Assembly: GCA_022497155.1 (NCBI GenBank) | Contig: MU385753.1 | Span: 372,001-436,000 of the forward strand | Source of the DNA: Whalleya microplaca | Taxonomy: Eukaryota; Ascomycota; Sordariomycetes; Xylariales; Xylariaceae | Direction of reading: 5' to 3' | DNA length: 64,000 nt | Part shown: positions 48,433 through 60,718 of the stretch, piece after piece | Layout of the letters: the number at the start of each line of letters is the position of its first letter | How positions within the stretch are numbered: the first letter of the stretch is position 1 | Made by a program: the position numbers and the translations under genes | The notes under the pieces: model-generated | The model's input: only the letters and a program-made list of their open reading frames with translations | What the model was told of the DNA's origin: nothing | Database searches by the model: none

Positions 48433-49658
48433 ATGGCGCTCGACAACTACTACCACAATAAGATCGAGGCGATGAAGTTGGAGATCCTCAAGGGCCAGGC
48501 TGTTCTCCGCCGTCTTGAAGCACAACGAAATGATTACAACTCGAGGGTACGGTTACTGCGGGAAGAACTAGGTCTTCTGCAGCAGCCCGGATCCTATGTT
48601 GGTGAGGTCGTTAAGGTAATGGGTACGAAAAAGGTGTTGGTGAAGGTACATCCAGAAGGAAAATATGGTACGTGCAAATATATGTCCATGTCTATCTCAT
48701 TTGGAAGTGCTAATGGCCCGTAGTTGTCGATGTGTCCGACGCCGTGGATATAGCGAAGCTCACAGTCGGCAAACGAGTTACCCTATTATCTGATTCATAC
48801 AAGCTCGAAAAGATCCTCCCATCCTCCGTTGACCCTCTCGTATCTCTCATGATGGTAGAGAAGGTGCCCGACAGTACATACGATATGATCGGTGGACTGG
48901 ATCAGCAAATCAAGGAGATCAAGGAAGTTATCGAATTAGGTTTGAAGCATCCTGAGCTCTTCGAATCCCTCGGTATCGCACAACCGAAAGGTGTGCTTCT
49001 CTATGGACCCCCTGGAACAGGCAAGACCTTGTTAGCCCGAGCTGTCGCACATCATACCGACTGCAAGTTTATCCGAGTGTCTGGTTCCGAGCTAGTGCAG
49101 AAGTACATCGGTGAGGGTTCGCGCATGGTCCGCGAGCTGTTCGTGATGGCGCGAGAGCACGCACCCTCGATCATCTTCATGGACGAAATCGACTCCATCG
49201 GCTCCTCGCGCGTGGAGGGCTCCTCGGGCGGCGACTCCGAGGTGCAGCGCACGATGCTGGAGCTGCTCAACCAGCTGGACGGCTTCGAGCCGACCAAGAA
49301 CATCAAGGTGATCATGGCGACGAACCGGCTGGACATCCTGGACCCGGCGCTGCTGCGGCCGGGGCGCATCGACCGCAAGATCGAGTTCCCGCCGCCGTCG
49401 GTCGAGGCGCGCGCCGACATCCTGCGCATCCACAGCCGCAAGATGAACCTCACGCGCGGCATCAACCTCACCAAGATCGCCGAGAAGATGAACGGCTGCT
49501 CCGGCGCCGAGCTCAAGGGCGTCTGCACCGAGGCCGGCATGTACGCCCTGCGCGAGCGGCGCGTGCACGTCACCCAGGAGGACTTCGAGCTCGCCACCGC
49601 CAAGATCCTCAACAAGCACGACGACAAGGAGGTCTCGCTCCAGAAGTTCTGGAAGTAG
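48433..49658 (+). CDS. rpt6: 26S proteasome regulatory ATPase Rpt6
   Basis: Two exons, 48433-48667 and 48724-49658, are joined by removing a 56-bp intron (GTACGT..CCGTAG), giving 389 residues, the usual Rpt6 length. The N-terminal coiled coil includes [14 protein letters not shown] and ends at [10 protein letters not shown]. The OB-domain region is split by the intron at GKYVVDVSDA. The AAA domain has Walker A GPPGTGKT, Walker B IIFMDEID, the pore loop KYIGEGSR and arginine-finger block [17 protein letters not shown]. It is part of the hexameric base of the 19S particle and unfolds and translocates ubiquitinated substrates into the 20S core. The C-terminus SLQKFWK has no HbYX motif, as usual for Rpt6. 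From about 49110 onward the coding sequence is abruptly richer in GC at third positions. The start context is AACCATGGC. Confidence 0.97.
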
Positions 49659-51722
49659 ACTGCTGGCTGGCTTTGTTGCGGGGGTTGGGGGGTTGTGGTA
49701 TCTCGATATTCTGGTGGGAAAGGGGTGGCAATGATGCGGTCCTCGCTTTCGACCACGCGCTTCTGCGTGGTGCCGGTGGTTTAGGTCGGAATCCTGGCGG
49801 ATTCGAGATACTCGTTTGTAAAGTGTACAATACCTTAGAGCGGCGAAGAGACATGAAGCCTATGAAACCGAAGGCTTGTTATTTTGGATTCGTTTGAAGT
49901 CGTGACACTTATTTCCGTATCGTTGCTTGCACTCGTCGTGGAGACCCGTAATGCTTTTTCGCTATGACTACCTTCTGGTATCCTAAGCTAATATGTCTTA
50001 CATGCATTATTATGATACATAAGGTCCTCTCACTTGTTGGAGTCCTTCTATTGGTATGGTTTGTAGTAGATGGTTCTGAAAGCGTATTAATGTCAGTCTC
50101 GAGTCGGATCATGTCCTCTCATCTACGGCTCCCTAAGCTGCGAGGAATTTGAAGCCAGAATCTTAGTCTACTCTTGATCTACATCTATGGATTGAGATTC
50201 TACGTCCCCTCGAAATTGAATGTAATCAATGAACATATGGCCTTCATACACATGTATCACCATTTCCAAGGACCCAGGCCCATTTCTCAGGCCCCTAGTA
50301 ATGTCCACTAACTCTCCTGATTATACATGAATATAGACATAATTCCTTATTCTCGCTCATCGCATTCTTCATGGGCGTAATTCTGGAGATTTTAGAAATC
50401 TTATACCTGTATTATCATGATATGGTTTACTGAGATTGCGGACATCCTCTGCTACGATGAATCAAGGGGCAAGGTGAAATTTTTTTGATATAGGGGGGCA
50501 TACTGATACACCATACACATACATTATCTGAAGACTGACGATTGATATTAGACTACCCCATCATAGTTCTTTTTGTCTGTATATAACGCTGAAGATATTC
50601 CCGTTTACTTCCCTCACATACCTACACCGTTTGACTTAGTTCACATGGTCCAGCTCACCTGTAGGGCCATACACATATTCACGCCGAAAAAGGGGGCCGA
50701 GCCGTGCAAGATTCATTATAAGGCTTACTCTCTCGCTAGTATACTCACCGTAAGCGAGGAACAAAACAAACGCTAGCATTACAGTCTAAGGAACCATGAG
50801 ACTGCTGACTAACTTACACATATACGCATCTGTTCTCTTCTCACAGTAAACTTGAACATCTACAAGAGCTTATGCGAGACTGATGTATATATATATATAT
50901 ATATATAAGAGCCATCACACACCTACAAATCCCAACCGTATACCTCGCTACTGAAGCTATCCTAATCCCAAGGTTTTTGGGACCATACTGTATAATATCT
51001 ACCGAGTTAGGTTCCATATTATTCATGTCGCGTCGAGTTGATAGTCAACATCATGCTTCTTAAACCAAACCGTATACATCACAACTGACAACCCACAACC
51101 AACAGCACAACATACATTCAACTAACAAGTAGGCAGAATTAAGCAGAATTAAGCAGAATCAAGCAGCATCAAGCATCGACAAGGTAATAGACAGAATTCA
51201 ATTTATTTCTCAGCCCCGGAGTCAGGGAAGCCAGTAATGCACCCACCGACTCACTCGTTCACTGGCAAGCAAGCCGGCGTTACGTTACGTGACGATATCG
51301 TATGCCGCAGTAGCAGCAGCAGCACCTCCACCTTCTATCGTACATTTAAAAATGCGCGCGTGTGTGTGCTGTCCCTCTTCTTCTTCCCCCCCTCGTCCTC
51401 ATCAAAATCACAGGCTATGTAATAATGTTCAGCCCCCCTTTTGCTTCCCTCACTCGCTCCCTCTCTCTTTTCTTATCCTTCTTCATCTTGTAATAACTCT
51501 CTTCAACAACAATGTTGCCGCAATGCATTTATGCGTGTGTGTTCGCGCTTCTCTAGCCGAATGGAAAACCGTCCAAAAAAAAAAAAAACATAAAAAAACA
51601 AAAGAGGAGTAATTAAAAAAACAACCAAAAAACCCGAAAATCAGAGTATGCCGTTATGCCGTGATCCCCGAAACGCCAGTGGGCGTGCCAAATAATAGTC
51701 CCTTATGAACACCAGTTGCCTA

Positions 51723-51755
<33 letters not shown>

Positions 51756-51992
51756 GTGCCTACCTGCCCACCTGATAAGCCAGCCAGCCGACCAGCTGGT
51801 AGTGATGGTGGCTTGCTGGTTCCGCTGGAATGAATGCTGTGCAGATGCAAACGCCGACGAATGCGTGTTCTGTGAGCCTTTTCCTCCCTCGCCCCCTCTC
51901 CCCTGGATAGATAGATGCTAACCCTCTCGTCCCATCAACAATCAGTCTGGTATAATGTGCGTGACCCCGATCTTTATTTTTTTTCACGATAT
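49659..51992. other. Intergenic between convergent Rpt6 and phosphatase genes
   Basis: The flanking genes point toward each other, so it contains both 3' UTRs. No gene recognised. Repeats include (TA)11 at 50886-50907, five imperfect GCAGAATTAA units at about 51133-51182, (CCTG)8 at 51723-51754 and A-runs at about 51575-51640. Confidence 0.55.
51723..51754. repeat. CCTG tetranucleotide microsatellite, 8 units
   Basis: Eight uninterrupted CCTG units in the 3' flank of the tyrosine phosphatase gene. Related CCTG/CCTA words continue to about 51775. Confidence 0.95.
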
Positions 51993-54955
51993 TCACCACC
52001 TTCGGGTTTCTAAGCTCCCGCTCCGCAGTCGCCCCTTGTTCGCAATAGCAGCATTGTTTTTCTCCTGAAGCCTCCATACCCACTCTGTTACGGTCTCGTA
52101 GCAGAGCACAAACTGTCGCAGGCTTTGGACCATGCTCAATCGTTGTTTTCGGAAGTCTTCGACCGTCGTCTCGATCAGGTCCACGCTAGTGTCGTGGAGC
52201 CAGGTAGTGTCCAACGCCACATTTCCAGTTGCCAAGGATTGTGTCTTGGTACCACTGGTGCTGGTGCTGTTTTGGTCATCGGAATTGCCCGTCTTATACC
52301 TGGTCTTCGGCGACGCCGACTCGTCCTCGTCCATGCTCACATCCCCATCTGCGTCATGTGTATTAGTCTCATTTAGTGAAGTCAGGCGTTGTCGCTTCAG
52401 CATGTCGATGACGCTATCGACAGTACAGAATGTGCCCGTGCGGCCACATCCTGCCGAACAATGTACGAGCATCGGTCTAGCATTTCCATTAGATTCAGGT
52501 TCATCATACCAGCTCGCAGCGGGCGGATATTCAGAGGCAACGGAAGCAGCGATGATATTAGAGTCGATAGGTAACGATGCATGCTGCATTACGTTCGCTA
52601 ATTCCACAAGCCCTAGTAAATGAGACGGTTGTGCCGGTGCGCCAAAGTCGGGCCACGACGGGTAGTGAAGTTGTGTGATCTCGCGTATCGGGGAGAAAGG
52701 GTGAGCGGCGTGGGATAGAGCGAATTTTCGAATTATGACATAAGGCGTCTCAGATTGCGTCTGGGGAGGTTGAGGAGTTGATGATGCGGACTCCGGCGTA
52801 TTCACGGTGTTGGCCCGTCTCCTGCCAGATTCTGATGTGCTGTTTACGGACGATGGGCCAGCTGCGGAGCGCGTACGATGCTTGTCAATATCGAGTGACA
52901 CTTTCTTTTCAGATAACGGCTTGAGCCTGATGGATCCGAATTCTCTGCTTTGCCAATATGAATGACACTTGAGCTGGCCACCCTCCGATTCCGCAGTCAA
53001 CATGACAATAACGCGGACATCTTGATCCCAGATTACAGACCAAAAATCCTAAACCACGTTAGCTTCATGATCAATTATTATGACATCATTCAAAAACGTA
53101 CCTCGAAAGTCGCCGGCAGCGGTCCTTGGGAGGCGATGTAGCGCTTATAGCTTCGCGAGGTTCGCACATGACTGGCATTGATGTAGTCGCAGGCACCTTC
53201 GGTTCGATCTGCCAAGCGAACACGTGCATGTTCAAAGGGAAGAATGTCTTTGTATCGGTTTTTGACACCCTTCTCGACCCCTGACAAGCGGACTTTACCC
53301 GTATTTGTATTCGGTGGCGCGGAGGTGTTAAAAGCTGCGTATGCATCCTTCATGCGAGATTGTTCGCCCTGCTCGATCTTCAAGAACCTTTCAGATACCA
53401 TTTTGCCGTGATCTGAGGATTTGGTCACGTCGCGGAGCCATTGCGGGAGACAACTGGGGTCCAGATTGGAGGGCACGGATATATCCATCTGGCCGACGCC
53501 ATCTGCCAAGTCCATGTTCTGCCGTATGTTACTGAAAAAGGGATTAGGGTTATTGGCTGCAGAAGGGAGCATTACTCCACCGATCACAGGCGCAAAGCTC
53601 GGCCTTCCACCTGCCGACGAGGTGACTGAGGTACCAGGCCGTTCCGCCGCGGATTGATGGTCAATAAAATCGGGATGCGTGATGGCAAAGCCCTGAAAGC
53701 CTCCTCGGAGGAGGTGAACGTTTCCAGAAAACCCCTCATTTGAGAATTTCTTGAACATGTTCATGGCAGAAACCGCATCTCGCTTTTCTGTCGAAGAAGC
53801 ATCGTAGACAACCAGATGCTTGGCCTCTGGCCAATGTGCGAACTTATTCTGATCCTCCTCGGTCTGAAGGGTCTTCTGAAGCTTTTCGAGATTGAACGTA
53901 GCGCGCTTCAATAGAGTCGTCGGAATGCAGAGATTCAATGCACCACGAATTCGGGACTGAGCATACTGGGTGGACACGCGAACATCCAGCAGAAGTATCT
54001 CGCTTTCGGGCAAGTTCTGAAGCATCTCCTTCAGCTGGGTTGGTAAAAGTAAACCTGGCCCGTTGCCTTCGAGTGTTGCGGGTAGGGTCTCCGCACGCGC
54101 CTTCATGGGTTCAGCTGACTGGTCCAACTTATTCTGAGGTAAGGATAGCCGCGGATGGCGATCGTCAACCTTGGATAACGTTGACCTTCGCATCGGCTCG
54201 AAGGGCGAGTCTGACTGAGCAGGGGACTCAAACCGGGGTCCATTGCTAAAGGATGGAGGATTTAGCGACACCTCCGAGTTCCTCTTCGAATCCGACGACA
54301 CATACGCCGAGTCGTGTAGACTGTCTGCATCAATATCCATGCGACTCCCTGTGCTGTCTCGAGTTTGACCACTCGACGATCTAGGGATGGACAATTCCGA
54401 GGCAGTATCGCTCTGATTCGTCGGGCGACGTGGCGGTCTGGGCCTTGATAATTTAGGTGGCTGCATTGGTGCAAAATGGGAACTGCCTAGAGTAAAAGCT
54501 TTGGACTGGTTGGCATCGATCTGACGTCTGAAGGCCTCGAATTCCGGGTTGGCATCAAGAGGCACTTGCTTCGGTATGGCGGCACCGAACGACTTTACGG
54601 AGGAGCTCTGCGGGCTCCAGTTGTCGAGAGGAGCAACGGACGACTCTCGAATATCGGCATTTGGGTGGTCAATATTCAGGCCAAAGTAATTAGGACTCGG
54701 CGTTCGGACGTCTGTAATGATGGGAGGCGATAGTTTAATAGTGCTTGGGGGATATGCTTGGCCAACGGAATAGGGCAAGCGAGGAGAGGCAGCAGGCGTT
54801 GTTGACCTGTTAGCGCGAAAGGATTGCATGTTGGCCTGAGAATGGCGTGAGTGGTGAGAATGTGAAGATACCAGGGATGGCCTCGAAGAAGTCTTCATAG
54901 TATAGTGGTGAGTAGCCGCCGAACGGTCGTTGTTTCTTGTCGAGTCTGGGGCCAT
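51993..54955 (-). CDS. Protein tyrosine phosphatase with rhodanese-like domain (Pyp/Ptp2-3 type)
   Basis: Two exons, 54955-53102 and 53048-51993, are joined by removing a 53-bp intron (GTACGT, branch GCTAAC, TTTAG), giving 969 residues from the chosen start. The frame is open upstream to 55462, but that part looks like untranslated leader. The ATG at 54955 (MAPDSTRNN) or the one at 54994 are the best starts. Residues about 1-300 are Ser/Pro-rich. A rhodanese-like domain spans about 303-430 (LLLDVRVSTQYAQSRIRGALN). Its active-site Cys position reads VVYDASS, so it should be catalytically dead, as in MAP-kinase-binding domains. The PTP domain starts near 565 (NRYKDILPFEHARVRL). It has the WPD loop SWPDFGAP (about 749) and signature VHCSAGCGRTG (about 811). 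Fission yeast Pyp1/Pyp2 and budding yeast Ptp2/Ptp3 dephosphorylate stress and cell-wall MAP kinases, which is the likely role here. A Ser/Asp-rich insert follows the signature. Confidence 0.9.
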
Positions 54956-57900
54956 TTTCATTTTTTGCTTATGACGTCGTTTCTTTCTTCCCATTCCACT
55001 TCCAGAAACCTTCCACCTTATAAACTCGACATGATGAGCAGTGACTGTGTATATAAATGGGGTATGAATGTTTTTCTTTAGGAGGATGTTATTAGGGCCT
55101 ATCGACAATGACGGGTCGGATATAAGGGGTGGCTCGACTCGTGTAGAGGGAAACCGGTGTAAGTTAGTAGACAATAGACAATAGACAATAGAACACGGTC
55201 GAAAACGCTGTGCGACGGGCAGCAACGACAACGACAACCACACAAGACGAATGGATAGAAGGCAGCGGAGCTCAGCTCTTGTCTTTTTCGGATAATGACA
55301 ATAAAAACTCGAAGCAGCAGATGAGAGGGGAGATGGAAGGGTCTTTTCGCCAGCCGCTCCTTCGGGATTCAAAGATTCAGGGGCCCTCTGCTCTCTCTGG
55401 GTGGCCCGATGGCGGTGATGTGTTATAGGTACAGCAGTGGTAGCAGTCAAAGTCTGGACCACTGGCGATCTCTACTTTGATGTACCTCGTGGTAGTGGTT
55501 GAGTGCATAGAAAGCAAGTATCATGAGAGTGCCTTGGTGTGAATGGTGTATGTAATGGGGCGCAAAGGGCGTGTTCGGATTGCCTGACTTGAACAGCGGT
55601 AACGTGAGCAACCTGGGCTTGTAAGGCTTGTAGAAGAGAGATGGGGGTTAAGGTGTCGTAGATAGAGGACGCTACGGGAGTATCTGGGCCCGGATAGGGC
55701 AAAAAGAAGTGTCGTGAGTGGAAATGATCAGCGATTCAAGGGCGCTACTTCATGACGGCGGCAAGGGGTTGAGAAGCTGCGTGGAGGTGGAGATAATCTT
55801 GGACATAGGGAACCAGTTGGATGCAAATTCCGCTACTATAGTTAGTTATTCCGTAGTTATTAGTTATGCGATGCGATCACAACCTAGCAATGGCTCGTGT
55901 CTATAATGCAGATGATGGCACACTCATCTGATAAGGCAGACGAATGTGAGACATATAGAGGTAGGTATATGAATGACATCTACGAATATGACATCGCCGC
56001 CAACGTACAAAGACAGTGGAACCAGACAGAGTTTAGAGCATTACCTGTATATGTACTCCGTAAACTGTAAATAAACTGTACGCAGTACATACAGAGCGAT
56101 GGCTGGAAAAGAGTGGAGCGACGATGACGAAATGTCTAAGATACATAGGTACATGGCTGCTATCAGCAAAAAAAAGAATTAAACCTACAGGACCCTGGAT
56201 ATGATTAGTAGAATCGATGACTCGGCTAACTCTGTCATAGTGCATGGAAAACACCTGACATCTCGAATAACACGGTATAAGTGCGAAATAGGTATCTAGC
56301 TTAGAAGCTTAGCTACGGGTGGTAGCCTGACAGCTAGCAATAGCGCACAAAAATTATTTCAGATTAGCCGAGCGTATACTATTACAGGTATTGAATTGAT
56401 CATAACCAGGTATGCCCGTAAAATCTTGATTCCAGTAGCTACATGCAGTACTAGGGAACAGGTGAGGTACCTGGGCTGCCTGGCTGCTAGGTCTGTATTC
56501 AGCTGCATTGAAAGCGTGCGGACAGATTCAGGGGCTGGGTGGTTGAAGGCCGTTCCCTTTATTATTTATTGGCCTGATATGTACAGTTATGTGTGTATAG
56601 TATCTAATCTCTTTAGGCATATATGTAATTTAGTCTCCTTGAATACCTATTCCGTATACTCCGTACATGTACTAACTAACTAGAGGTATGAACGGGGACG
56701 ACACAGTAAGTATAAAAATAATAAAGCTCAACAGGACCTGTACATGCGGATTACACACTACTTGCACAGATAATGAGGTACATACGTAGCCTTAGATATG
56801 TTAACGAGAATTGCCTCCCGAGCCGCTATTGCCCCGTACTGTGTAGATTTCCATCTCGCAGGCGGCAGGTCTCACGCCATCCAACGTGTTTTGTTGGTTG
56901 CGCTAAAAAGCCAGATGGGGGATGGACCACAGGGGTAACAGGCGAATGAATGGGACCGCGCGGTGGCGCATCATTCAAACGTCATATCCAGCAGCCAGTA
57001 GGAAGCACAGGCCACCTGTGACGCTCGTTCTGGAAATATCCCACCAAATTGGTCTCACTCCCTACCCTTTATCGCTTTATCATGTGCGTTCAACATATTA
57101 ATCAGGGGTCTAGACTGCTGCTACGTACCTAAGCAAACAGCCGAATCCCTCCTTTAGGCGACACCGTGAGTCGCACGTTGTTCTGGACCCTGTTCCCCTC
57201 ATCAGTGATTGACAAAGATCATCCTTTTGCCTCGACCATCGTTTCGGGATAATCATCATTGTTTCTTTTTTTTGCCCCGAGCGAACAAGGTGTGCTCACT
57301 GCTCACGGGGACATGTCAGCTGTAAACGCGACATACGTTTACTAGCCGTCCAAGTGATGGGTAAGGCTGGAGCTAATAACGAGCTGCTTGTTGATTCAAA
57401 AGCCTAGTTAATGCTTCAGGAGGTCTGTAAGTATCCTTTGATACTCCAACCTTCCCAAGTCCTCCTAGCAGGCAGGCCAATTCACTCTTATCCCAATTAT
57501 AAGAGACGGCAGGGAACGACCTCCTATTCAAACTACATATAATAGTATTCCCTACTATATTCAGCAATCTTACCAGGAAGTACCTGTCGTTTGGGAATGA
57601 CTTCCTTCAGACCCGAAGGATGTCTATTTTCTTTAGTCTCCTGACCCTTCTCCCGCAACACCGTCTCTTCTTCCAGATCATGTAGGCTAGGATGGTGGCC
57701 TGCTCTTTATTCTGCGCACAACACCCGCTGCATGGAATTACCATTTTTGGTATTCAGAGATCAGCAATCTGGCTGCGAGCAACTTGCTAATACAGACCCG
57801 TGGCGCTGCTTATGGGCTCACGAACCAGAGACCTGTGTGAGGTGGGACATAAATGGCGACAGCTTAGGCTGATAATGACATAAGATCGACCAGCCTCCAG

Positions 57901-60718
57901 CACAGGATGCACCAACGAAGTCGAAATCAGACCTCTCAGATAGCAATGGTTCACTTGTCTAAGAAGTCTTCCGAAGCCTGAACCCGTCAGTTTGTGTCTA
58001 CATGCGAACCTGTGTCTGCTCCCGACTTTCACGCTTCTTGCCGGGAAATTTTCTCATCCGCAAGCTTTTACATAAAGCCCCTTTCCCTTATCCTTTTTGA
58101 AGCTCGTCTCATCACATCATCTCTTACGTCATAATGCTTCTTCATATCATATGCAGTGCTACCGACCTTAGTTGAGCCCGGTCGAAGGAACGTCCATGAT
58201 GGAATTTACAATTTACAATTTACGATTTTTGCAAATTCTCAGAAGATGATGGAAGGCTTCTGAACAAAAAAAACCAATCAACGACACGCGCGCGAGAGGC
58301 AGAGAGGTGAATTTGGCATATTCTGAGCAAATAATTTTGCCAAGCCAAGTTAAGTCTGCTATGGAATGTCGATCACCTCACACAACCCCTACCAAAGCTG
58401 GGTCTGGAACCTCGAAAAGGATCAATACGGCTTCTGCTTATTGTCGACTTCCTGCCTGTTTTAGCGCCAACGGACGGACTGAAATCCCATTTCCAAAATT
58501 TGACTGGGTCTGGAGACATGGGCAATACAGAATTCCATATTGTCTTATCGCCCATTTGTACTTTTCGACTACTCTTCACCGCCGACGCGCACACTCCTGC
58601 GGGACACTAAGTAGTGGAGGACTTGCTCCGTTGGAATCCCCAGCGAAGCCCTACTGTCGATCTGTTTCTAGAAGATTTTATTGGTCTTCGAAGCCTACAA
58701 GCTGTTTCTACATTCTAGGACGAGTAATTGTTGCCGTGCGGAAGTGGGGCAAAGACACCAGTGGCACTGATCTTCACGACAACACCATCATTTTTTTATC
58801 TGCTTACAACCCCGCTGAGTCTTATGCCAAGGACTGTTAACACACTGCCGACGGAGTGAAATGGGCTTTGAAACCTACAAACCCGACGGCTTGCATAAAA
58901 AGAAGGATCCAGGCCAGTATGTAGCCACCTGGGCTCTAGACAGAGCGAAATCGATGCCTGACTTTCGACACCCCGCATCCCACCTGCCAACATAGCCTAA
59001 TGTTGGCGAGGTCGATTCACTTAGGCATTGTCTCAGCTTACAGCCGTGGGGTTCCAGGTAGGTGAGTATTCCCGAGTCCGCCTTGCCCTTCAGTCTGTCT
59101 ACTGCTACTGCATGAGGCTAGGAAGCCCGCTGCGCTCATGCATGCTTCATTCGGAATGGTCGTTCGGAATGGGCCATTTCTGTAGCCTCGTATCTAATTA
59201 TGGCACACTTTTGTATTGATATCCAGTCGCATTACACAGTAGATGGCTGTTCCGTATTGCGCTAGCCTCTCTTGCTAAGGCTGCCGTCTGGACCTAGCCT
59301 GTTACGGCGACTAGATGCTCGCCATGAGGCTTTACTTGAAACAAGGCCTAACGACTATTGGCGAAGCGGTGATTTGAATGGGGATTTCCACCTTGATGGT
59401 GAAGTCTTAAATCTTGACTTGATCTAGATCTAGAGAACGGCCAGCCGGGACATACTAACTACTAATGTTAAGGAGCTAACTCACATATCGACAACGTAGG
59501 CAATAGGGCTTGAGATATATATAGTTAGCTTTAGATTTGTCATCATAGCAATAACTGGCCGCCCTTGGAATAAATCGATAACCACGTATACGGTACAAAA
59601 CCACTCATTACTTTTCTATCCACCTCGTTTCTGAGACACATAGATGTCGCAATGATACAGATCCTGTTGTTGACATTAATGTCTTTCTGGCGCTGCTCAA
59701 ATACAAATGTGATGACAGTCTTCAGTTATGTGGCCCATCAACTCGAGAAGCACCCTCACCCGACTACCACCGCCATTGCGGTTAGAGTTCCGTATATTCG
59801 GCTCAGCCACCTAACTGCCAATGAAGCTAAGCCTCATTTTAGCACCATAGATTCTTTCATGGTGTTCTCGGGAAACTTACATATCTAGATAGGTGCAATG
59901 GCCGTTTCTTCTCAGTCAGCACCACTCGCACGCGACCCTGAGGTAGAGGCGATAGACTTCGCGGCGAGTACGCGGTCAATGATGTCTTGTCTGAGTCCTG
60001 ATGTCTAGGGCTGTTCGCCTTGTTTCTTGGTGGATGGTGTAGATTCCTGCCACTTCCCGTATCTGAGTGCGTGGAAGGGACTTGGTTTTCCTCCCCGTGT
60101 ATGGGGAGCATATGAGTTGACAGAGTGTATACCAGCCTTGTTGCTGTTGCGTCTCCCGAGTATGGGATCGGTGAAGTCGCCTTCTGAACCCAGGTTCCCT
60201 GCCGGAGTATCCAATGCGTAGGTTGCAGTTGTGCGGTAAGTCGAGCGTCTTCTAGGTATTGAGTGTCCTGGGTAATGCCCTCTAAGAGCGGCAACTAGTT
60301 GACTAGGCGTTGCTGGCGAGCGTCGAACTAGATGTCGTAGTCTCGTCTCCCCTTTTCTCACCCTGTCGTGTTATCGTGTTGAAGTAGACGCCGGTTTTGA
60401 GTATCAATACAATAACTGCCATTGGCGAACTATCGTCGATAAAGTCCTACTGGCCGGTGTCCTGTGTATTTATAAGCCACTCTGTATTCCGATACTTTGT
60501 ATCCTTCCTCTATGGGCCGCGGCTGTCCTTGAAGCTTGGAGCTAGGGTGTGGAGTTGGACTGGACCGGAAGCTTACAGGATATTTTAGACGACCTCATTC
60601 GAGGACGGCATCTCTTAGAGCCAAGCAATCGTAATGCCAAGCCCATGCCATCTATGAGTAGGAGGCCTCGAGGGCGGGCGTAAGCTCTGTGGTGTCAATA
60701 TAAGTCATAGAGGATAGA
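54956..60718. other. Long intergenic region with no recognised gene
   Basis: The first 600 bases are the leader and promoter of the phosphatase gene, with three AGACAAT units at about 55169-55189. From about 55900 to 60700 I find no domain on either strand. Open frames at 58307-58840 (+, non-ATG start) and 59857-60361 (-, two overlapping frames) have no recognised similarity. TTTACAA is repeated at about 58205-58222. The last part is the 3' flank of the NACHT-ankyrin gene. Confidence 0.5.

Noticed and set aside
55000..55462. N-terminal extension of the tyrosine phosphatase frame
   Set aside because: The frame is open but low in coding character and rich in repeat-like tracts; starts at 54994 or 54955 fit better.
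58307..58840. 177-codon open frame
   Set aside because: Non-ATG start and no recognised motif.
59857..60361. Two overlapping minus-strand frames that might be retrotransposon gag remnants
   Set aside because: Some text is protein-like, but no zinc knuckle, protease or other diagnostic motif is visible.
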